Position numbers and translations under genes: made by a program
Shown here: in pieces, positions 57,971 to 64,000 of the stretch
Position numbering within the stretch: position 1 is the stretch's first letter
Layout: each line of letters opens with the position of its first letter
Notes under the pieces: model-generated
Seen by the model: only the letters and a program-made list of their open reading frames with translations
Databases searched by the model: none
What the model was told of the DNA's origin: nothing
From: Hymenobacter qilianensis
GTDB taxonomy: Bacteria; Bacteroidota; Bacteroidia; Cytophagales; Hymenobacteraceae
Direction of reading: 5' to 3'
NCBI RefSeq assembly: GCF_014489555.1
Contig: NZ_CP060784.1
Location: 4,304,501-4,368,500, forward strand
DNA: 64,000 nucleotides

Positions 57971-60900
57971 ATGAAAACAATTCTTACCCCCTTCTCCAGA
58001 CGGTCGGATACTGTTAGAAAGCTCTTGCGAATAGCAGGTGCATCGTTATTCTTATTAGCATTTGGAGAGCGAGCGCAGGCACAGTTCCCGCGAGTCGAGT
58101 CATTTAAGAATGGTACCGCCGCTGGTTTCGACCTGTTTGGAACCGCTCGGCTTACAGGTACTGGCACCACCGGCACTGGTTATCTACGGCTTACCGATGC
58201 AATCAATAATCAAGCTGGAACAGCTATTGACCAAAGCGCATTTCCAGCTCCCCAAGGATTCAGCATTTCTTTTGAGTTCTTTTCCTACGGCAAAACCTCT
58301 ACGAGCGGCGCTGACGGCTTCAGCGTTTACTTGATCGATGGTGCCACTAGCGTCTTCCGAATTGGTGCTGATGGCGGCTCCCTCGGTTACGCACAGCGTA
58401 TTAGAGACGCTAACACGCCTACCATTATAACCCCCGGCGTATCGAATGGCTACGTGGGCATCGGCATTGATGAGTATGGCAACTTTTCTAATGCCAGCGA
58501 AGGTCGCTCGGGTGGCTTAGTTACTAATGGTCTTACTCCAAGTGCTATTACCATCCGTGGTAGAGGTAATGGAACCGCCGCAACCGAGTACCCATATCTT
58601 GCCAGCAGCGGCCAGTTACCTTTTAACTTGGACGTAACAACAGCACGTGCACAGGAAACAAGCGGAGACTATCGGCGCGCTTTCATCGATTTTATCCCCT
58701 TTATTAATAACAACGGCTCCACAGCCTACCGCATTACGGTTCGCATTCAGAACGGAAATACGGTAACCACAGCTTTAAGCAATATTGAGCTTCCGCCTCC
58801 ACCGCCTACCCTGCGTATTGGTTTTTCAGGCTCTACTGGTGGCTCAAACAACGTGCACGAGATTCGTAATCTGGCGATTGTGCGCCCAACAGTCGCCAAC
58901 AATGATCGGTTTGGCACGCGCTACGGAACGGCGGCATCGTTTGACGTAACCGCCAATGATGAGGCTCCTGGCAGCAGCCTGGATCGGGCCACGGTGGATT
59001 TAAATCCTTCTACTGCTGCTATCGAGCAGACGTTGACTGTTCCGGGCAAAGGCACTTTCACTGTAAATGCACAAGGAGTTGTCACGTTTAGCGCCCTCAG
59101 TACGTTTGCAGGCGTCGTTACTACTCCTTATACTATCCGCGATATTCTTAATACGCTTTCTAACCAAGCTACTATTACAGTAGACGTAAGCGGAGCCGAT
59201 TTAGCGAGCAGCGTGAGCGGACCAGCTACTGCTAATCCAGGCGCGCGGGTAACCTACACTGTAGCTACAAGCAATTTAGGTTTAGAAACCGCCCTCAACG
59301 TAGTGCCAACCTTGCGTCTGCCTACTACAGTCAACAATATCAGTTTGCCCGCAGGTGCTACTATTGCTACTGTCGGTGGCGAGCAGGTTATTACGTTTGC
59401 TACTGTAGCCAGCTTACTTGCCAATGATCCAGCTATTATCAATGCCGTAACTTTTACTACCCCAGGCACGGCAGGCTCGTTCACAGGCACAGCAAGCTTC
59501 ACTTCCGGCGTACCTGACCCTACCTCAAGCAACAACGTAGCTACTATAACTACTACCGTTAGTGGCATTGCAAATGTGGCTACAGCTTGTGCTACTCCTG
59601 GTAAGGATGGTGTTGGTGCACTTACTGCTATTTCAGTACCTAATACTTATTTCCCTGTAGCTATCCCGACTATCGTTGCGGCTAATCAAGCCAGCATTAC
59701 CCTTGGTGCAGCAGCAGGAACAACTCCTATCCGTAGCGGTGACCTAATACTGATTATGCAGATGCAGGGAGCCACCATGACTACCGATAACTCGGCTTCT
59801 TATGGTACAATTACCAATGATGCTGCCTACACAGCCGGCAAGTATGAATATGCCATTGCCACGAATGATGTGCCCCTAACTGGCGGTATTCTGACTCTGG
59901 CGAAAGGAGTAGCCAACCAATATGAGAGCAATGCAACGGGTACCAGCACTACATCACAGCGTCGCTTTCAGGTTATCCGCGTTCCACAGTATTCTTCTGT
60001 TACAATTACAGGCACTTTAAGCGGCCCAGCCTGGAACGGTACAACTGGCGGTGTACTTGTGCTGGACGTAGCAGGCCAAACGCGTTTCACAACCAATGCC
60101 TCTATTAATATGACAGCCAAAGGATTCCGTGGCGGCGGTGGCGTGAGCTATACTGGGCAAGCTGCAAATAGAGATGCTTATGTGACTGCTGCTGCTTTGG
60201 CGCACGGCTCAAAAGGGGAAGGCACTGCCGGGTCACCCCTTAATATCTTCAATGGCACAACCGTTATTACCAATACTATAAATGGTAGCGGTATTGATGG
60301 TTACTTCGGTGGCAGTAACGGAGCCGGCGCACCTGGAAATGCCGGTGGTGGAGCCACTGACTATGGTGTTACAACTGGTAAAGAAAAGGGCGAGGATATC
60401 GTCAATGCTAATAACTCTGGCAATGCTGGTGGCGCTGGTGGGGGCAACGGAGCAAATGGTGGTCTTGGTGGCTACGGTTTTGGATCAAGTAACGGTAGCA
60501 GGGGGTTAAGAGCAGAGAATGGCGCATCCACGTTAGATGCCTCTATTTCTCGCCTTGTATTAGGCGGCGGTGGTGGCGCAGGTTCTACCAATGATGCAAA
60601 TGCTACTGCTAGCAGCGGCGGTGTTGGCGGTGGTATTATTATGCTGCAAACTGGTTCTATCAGCGGAACAGGCTCATTGGTATCGAACGGTGGTAATGCA
60701 CCAACAGCTAATGGTAACACTTCTGGTGGCGGCGGTGGCGGCGCTGGTGGTACCATACTTCTCCGCTCAACACCTCCTGCTACGGTAGCCAATGGATTGA
60801 ACGGAATTACTGTACAGGTAAATGGTGGTAATGGCGGTGATGCCAATAATGGAGGAGCAGAGTACGGTCCTGGCGGCGGCGGCGGCGGCGGCTTAGCCTA

Positions 60901-62119
60901 TTCAAACGGCACTCTAGCTACGGGCGGCTTTTCTGGAACGGCCGGAGCATCTGGCACTACCAATGGCGGCAATTTTGGTGCAACTGCTGGCACAGGCGTT
61001 TCTACAGCTGACATCATTACTACCGCTCCTACTAACAACATTGCCGGGGCTGGCTCTTGCTTACCGACGCTTACTGCTGCATTGTCTACTACTACTCCCA
61101 ACGTTACACGTAGTGGCGACGCAGTAAATCCTGCTACTTATGCACTTGTTATATCAAATACGGGTGGAGCGGCAACAAGCGTAAGTGTAGAAACAGCATT
61201 AACAGTTGACCTCTTCAAGTATGATAACACGGTGGCTCCCACTGTGACACTGACGCCTGCTAATGGCAGCCCTTCACCATATACTAGCTATACTGCTCCA
61301 GCCAGCAGCACAAGCACGCCAACGTTCGGTGATATAACTATCCCGGCTGGTGCTACGCTCAGAATATCCTTCCGGGCTACTATTGCCAGCACTGCTGTCA
61401 ATAACACTGTTTATCAGGCTTCTGCAACTGTTCGCTTCCTCGATCCTACCCGCCTCACGGCTACGAGTACTGTGTCACCGAATGCCACCTTCGCCGGAGG
61501 AGGGATAGTACCAGGCAGCAACTATGCTGCTGCTTCCAGCACGGCCGAAGACGTGACGATTGTGCGTCCGTTGCCAGTAGAGCTGAAGGAGTTCAAGGCT
61601 ATCGCCGCACGTCAGGATGCTCAACTGAGTTGGGCCACGGCTACGGAGCTGAACAATGACCGCTTCGTAGTAGAGCGCTCACTCGATGGTTTGACGTTCA
61701 GCGCCATTGGCACCGTTCGCGGCAAAGGAACCAGCACACAGCCGTCTAAATACAGCTTCACGGATGCTGGAGCGGCTCGTTTGGGTACGTTGATTTACTA
61801 CCGCCTGAAGCAGCTGGATTTTGATGGCACAGCAACGTTCAGCCCGGTGCGGACGGTGAAGTTCGTTGGCGCTATGAAAGTTGACGTGTCGGTGTACCCC
61901 AACCCAACTCAGGGCAATGCCACGCTTGACTTAACTGGCTTACCGGCTGGCAGCTACCAGGTGCAACTGCTGGATCTGACGGGCCGCAGCCTGCAAATCC
62001 TGACGCTGACTGGTCAGCAGGAACACCCATTGCAGGTGCAGGCGCTGCCTCATGGCTCCTACATTGTGCGAGTACGCGGAGCAGCCGTGAATGTGGCTCT
62101 GCCTTTAGTTCGCAACTAA
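57971..62119 (+). CDS. 1,382-aa secreted lectin-like, glycine-rich protein with T9SS tail
   Basis: Signal region with LLRIAGASLFLLAFGERAQA. Residues about 85-300 contain an L-type-lectin-like segment (GFSISFEFFSYGKTSTSGAD, GFSVYLIDG). Two DUF11-like repeats follow around 405-530 and 1030-1190. Residues about 717-1027 are strongly Gly/Asn/Ser-rich, for example GGGGAGSTNDAN and GGAGGGNGANGGLGGYGFGS. The C-terminus has a fibronectin-like domain (QLSWATATELNNDRFVVERS) and, near 1307, the type A sorting sequence VYPNPTQGNATLDLTGLP. It is exported by the type IX system and likely acts at the cell surface as an adhesin or matrix component. The frame is intact over its whole length. Confidence 0.85.
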   Translation: MKTILTPFSRRSDTVRKLLRIAGASLFLLAFGERAQAQFPRVESFKNGTAAGFDLFGTARLTGTGTTGTGYLRLTDAINNQAGTAIDQSAFPAPQGFSISFEFFSYGKTSTSGADGFSVYLIDGATSVFRIGADGGSLGYAQRIRDANTPTIITPGVSNGYVGIGIDEYGNFSNASEGRSGGLVTNGLTPSAITIRGRGNGTAATEYPYLASSGQLPFNLDVTTARAQETSGDYRRAFIDFIPFINNNGSTAYRITVRIQNGNTVTTALSNIELPPPPPTLRIGFSGSTGGSNNVHEIRNLAIVRPTVANNDRFGTRYGTAASFDVTANDEAPGSSLDRATVDLNPSTAAIEQTLTVPGKGTFTVNAQGVVTFSALSTFAGVVTTPYTIRDILNTLSNQATITVDVSGADLASSVSGPATANPGARVTYTVATSNLGLETALNVVPTLRLPTTVNNISLPAGATIATVGGEQVITFATVASLLANDPAIINAVTFTTPGTAGSFTGTASFTSGVPDPTSSNNVATITTTVSGIANVATACATPGKDGVGALTAISVPNTYFPVAIPTIVAANQASITLGAAAGTTPIRSGDLILIMQMQGATMTTDNSASYGTITNDAAYTAGKYEYAIATNDVPLTGGILTLAKGVANQYESNATGTSTTSQRRFQVIRVPQYSSVTITGTLSGPAWNGTTGGVLVLDVAGQTRFTTNASINMTAKGFRGGGGVSYTGQAANRDAYVTAAALAHGSKGEGTAGSPLNIFNGTTVITNTINGSGIDGYFGGSNGAGAPGNAGGGATDYGVTTGKEKGEDIVNANNSGNAGGAGGGNGANGGLGGYGFGSSNGSRGLRAENGASTLDASISRLVLGGGGGAGSTNDANATASSGGVGGGIIMLQTGSISGTGSLVSNGGNAPTANGNTSGGGGGGAGGTILLRSTPPATVANGLNGITVQVNGGNGGDANNGGAEYGPGGGGGGGLAYSNGTLATGGFSGTAGASGTTNGGNFGATAGTGVSTADIITTAPTNNIAGAGSCLPTLTAALSTTTPNVTRSGDAVNPATYALVISNTGGAATSVSVETALTVDLFKYDNTVAPTVTLTPANGSPSPYTSYTAPASSTSTPTFGDITIPAGATLRISFRATIASTAVNNTVYQASATVRFLDPTRLTATSTVSPNATFAGGGIVPGSNYAAASSTAEDVTIVRPLPVELKEFKAIAARQDAQLSWATATELNNDRFVVERSLDGLTFSAIGTVRGKGTSTQPSKYSFTDAGAARLGTLIYYRLKQLDFDGTATFSPVRTVKFVGAMKVDVSVYPNPTQGNATLDLTGLPAGSYQVQLLDLTGRSLQILTLTGQQEHPLQVQALPHGSYIVRVRGAAVNVALPLVRN

Positions 62120-62144
62120 ATCGGGGCTATAGCCCGTGTTTCCT

Positions 62145-62177
62145 AAAAAAGCCCCTGAATAATCAGGGGGCTTTTTT
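62145..62177 (+). terminator. Intrinsic terminator after the large secreted gene
   Basis: AAAAAAGCCCCTGA and TCAGGGGGCTTTTTT pair; 4 C but 5 G. Confidence 0.85.
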
Positions 62178-62343
62178 ATTGCCTTTACTTTATATAGTTT
62201 CTTTACTAGCAGTCAACAGGTTATATGGAAGTAAATGACTGATGATTCTGACTTTATTCTTCCATAAGCCCAGACACTGTAACTTCATTGCTGGGGGCTT
62301 TTTCTCCCCGCCAAAGTCAGTTTTCTCCTTTCCCTCTTATACT

Positions 62344-62819
62344 ATGGAAGCTCCCGCGAAGAATTTATGCGCGAAGCCATTCGCTTATCGGTTGAAAAAA
62401 TGCAGGCTGGTTACGGCGGCCCGTTTGGGGCTGTAGTCGTGAAAGACGGCCAGATTATCGCGCGCGGCTTCAACCAGGTCACCAGCACCAACGACCCCAC
62501 CTGCCACGCCGAGGTGGACGCCATTCGCAAGGCTTGTATAGCTCTGGGCAGCTTCCAGCTTCAGGATTGTGACCTGTACACGAGCTGCGAGCCCTGCCCC
62601 ATGTGCCTGGGAGCCATTTATTGGGCCCGCCCGCGCCGCGTATTCTATGGCAACACCAAGCAGGATGCCGCCGCTATTGGCTTCGACGACCAGTTTATTT
62701 ACGACGAGATAGAGAAGCCGCTGAATGAGCGACAAATCCCGATGCAAGCATTCCTGGGGGCTGAAGCCAAAGAAGGCTTTACAGCTTGGAAAGAGCACGA
62801 AGCACGAACGGAATACTAA
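62344..62819 (+). CDS. Nucleoside/guanine/tRNA-adenosine deaminase-type protein, frameshift near start
   Basis: A 159-aa cytidine-deaminase-superfamily enzyme. The HAE zinc motif is in DPTCHAEVDAIRKAC near residue 60 and the PCxxC in SCEPCPMCLGAIYWARPRRV near 85. The first codons, MEAP, lie in another frame; one extra C in the run at 62353-62355 yields MEAPREEFMREAIRLSVEKM. Otherwise the ATG at 62367 serves. DNA or tRNA adenosine and guanine deaminases share these motifs; the long C-terminal region with NERQIPMQAFLGAEAKEGF resembles guanine deaminases. A strong terminator follows. Confidence 0.8.
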
Positions 62820-62825
62820 AGCATG

Positions 62826-62860
62826 AAAAAGCCCCCAGAAAGTTTCTGGGGGGCTTTTTT
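62826..62860. terminator. Intrinsic terminator between deaminase and ffh
   Basis: AAAAAGCCCCCAG pairs with CTGGGGGGCTTTTTT; 5 C on the left, 6 G on the right. The genes are convergent, so both strands use it. Confidence 0.85.
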
Positions 62861-62876
62861 GTGAAGTTCAGGCAGC

Positions 62877-64000
62877 TTATTTCATGCCGCCGCGCATGCC
62901 CATCATTTTGGCCATTTGCTGCATACCACCTTTCGTGCTACTCATCTTGTTCATTGTGCGCATGACTTTGCGCATGTCCTCGAATTGCTTCATCAGGTTA
63001 TTAACCTGCTGAATATCAGTGCCACTGCCTTTGGCCAAGCGACGGCGACGCGAGCCGTTCAATAGCTCGGGTTGGGCGCGCTCTTTAGGAGTCATGCTTT
63101 TGATAATGGACTCAATAGGCTTAAAAGCATCATCGTCAATATCAACGTCTTTGATAGCCTTGCTCATGCCCGGAATCATCCCCACCAAGTCCTTCAGGTT
63201 GCCCATCTTCTTGATCTGCTCCAGCTGGGAGAGGAAGTCGTCGAAGTTGAACTGATTCTTGCGGATTTTCTGGTTGATGCGCTTGGCTTCGTCCTCATCG
63301 AACTGCTGCTGGGCGCGCTCTACCAGCGAAATTACGTCGCCCATACCCAGGATGCGCTGGGCCATGCGGTCGGGATAAAACATGTCGAGCGCCTCCATCT
63401 TCTCCCCTGTCGAGATGAATTTGATGGGCTTCTCCACCACGGCCCGAATGGAAAGTGCGGCGCCACCGCGCGAGTCGCCGTCGAGCTTGGTAAGCACCAC
63501 GCCATCGAAGTTGAGGCGGTCGTTGAAGGTTTTGGCTGTGTTCACCGCGTCCTGACCCGTCATGGAGTCGACCACGAACAGCGTTTCGGACGGGTTGATG
63601 GCCTTCTTAACTTGCTCAATTTCGCGCATCATCTGCTCGTCCACGGCCAGGCGGCCGGCGGTGTCGATGATGACTACCTTCTTGTTGTTTTTCTTAGCGT
63701 AAGCAATGCCGTTCAGTGAAATCTCAACTGGATTCTTGTTCTCCGGCTCCGAGTACACTTCCACGCCCACTTGCTCGCCCAGCACTTTCAGCTGGTCGAT
63801 AGCCGCTGGGCGGTACACGTCGCAGGCTACGAGCAGGACGGTGCGGTTTTGCTTTTTTATGAACGTGGCCAGCTTGCCGGCGAAGGTGGTTTTGCCCGAA
63901 CCCTGCAAGCCCGACAGCAAGATCACGGCCGGGTCGCCCTTGAGCACCACATCTTCTTTTTCGCCGCCCATGAGCAGCGTTAGCTCATCGTAGACGATTT
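62877..64000 (-). CDS. ffh: Signal recognition particle protein Ffh, 5'-truncated by window end
   Basis: The GTPase core is visible: P-loop GLQGSGKTTFAGKLA, DTAGRLAVDEQM near the middle and TKLDGDSRGGAALS. The C-terminal M domain has Met-rich stretches ending in MRKVMRTMNKMSSTKGGMQQ and MMGMRGG, which bind signal peptides and 4.5S RNA. The gene reads leftward from 64000, so the N-terminal helical domain lies outside the window; the frame stays open to the last base. Essential and intact in the visible part. It targets nascent membrane proteins to the inner membrane with FtsY. Confidence 0.97.
   Translation of the reverse strand, partial: IVYDELTLLMGGEKEDVVLKGDPAVILLSGLQGSGKTTFAGKLATFIKKQNRTVLLVACDVYRPAAIDQLKVLGEQVGVEVYSEPENKNPVEISLNGIAYAKKNNKKVVIIDTAGRLAVDEQMMREIEQVKKAINPSETLFVVDSMTGQDAVNTAKTFNDRLNFDGVVLTKLDGDSRGGAALSIRAVVEKPIKFISTGEKMEALDMFYPDRMAQRILGMGDVISLVERAQQQFDEDEAKRINQKIRKNQFNFDDFLSQLEQIKKMGNLKDLVGMIPGMSKAIKDVDIDDDAFKPIESIIKSMTPKERAQPELLNGSRRRRLAKGSGTDIQQVNNLMKQFEDMRKVMRTMNKMSSTKGGMQQMAKMMGMRGGMK

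Overview
The window looks like a Bacteroidota chromosome segment, most likely Cytophagales and close to Hymenobacter. Supporting features are a SusC/SusD pair, TonB-dependent receptors with a carboxypeptidase-regulatory-like N-terminus, a gliding-motility-type C-terminal domain, a type A T9SS sorting tail, Bat aerotolerance proteins and TAnnTTTG promoter elements. The genus is inferred from gene content only.

Layout. (1) Positions 1 to about 22,860 are an accessory island. Its left part carries an excisionase-like HTH protein, a P4/D5-type primase-helicase and a toprim/zinc-finger (DUF6371-like) protein, followed by a poorly coding stretch with gene debris, an orphan 414-aa gene and an XRE regulator. 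Its right part is defence-like. On the minus strand it has a STAS-HATPase / STAS-like / two-TM membrane module and a DUF4145-like protein. On the plus strand it has a type I restriction system (hsdM, hsdS, hsdR) followed by an HNH-DGQHR-like protein and a YgjP-type metallopeptidase. Next come a small basic protein paired with a TIR-like protein, then two candidate PD-(D/E)XK nucleases. The island ends at the 3' end of a minus-strand tRNA-Arg, a typical integration site; no integrase or second att copy is visible. (2) 22,869-23,278 holds tRNA-Arg, tRNA-Pro and tRNA-Ser. (3) From 23.5 kb onward the region is ordinary core genome: batB-batC, thiolase, a MORN-like protein, two receptors plus a domain-only paralog, hisS, hutH, ybaB, a family 2 glycosyltransferase, pspC, a TPR lipoprotein, pdhB, a GT-C-like membrane protein, DinB, a thioesterase, susD-susC, anmK, a methyltransferase, a 1,382-residue secreted lectin-like protein, a nucleoside/tRNA deaminase and the start of ffh.

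A key caveat is that about twenty genes are split by a single-base frameshift. Nearly all can be repaired by adding one base to a G or C run, typically run 5 to 6 or 4 to 5. The intrinsic terminators of one recurring family also often have C and G arms that differ by exactly one base. Together these point to systematic under-calling of G/C homopolymers in this assembly, not to mass pseudogenization. I therefore report such genes as single loci with the break marked.

The strongest candidates for undescribed biology are the basic-tail/TIR-like pair (18,818-19,895), the STAS-HATPase membrane module (6,572-8,559), and the HNH-DGQHR-like gene attached to the hsd operon (16,464-17,975).
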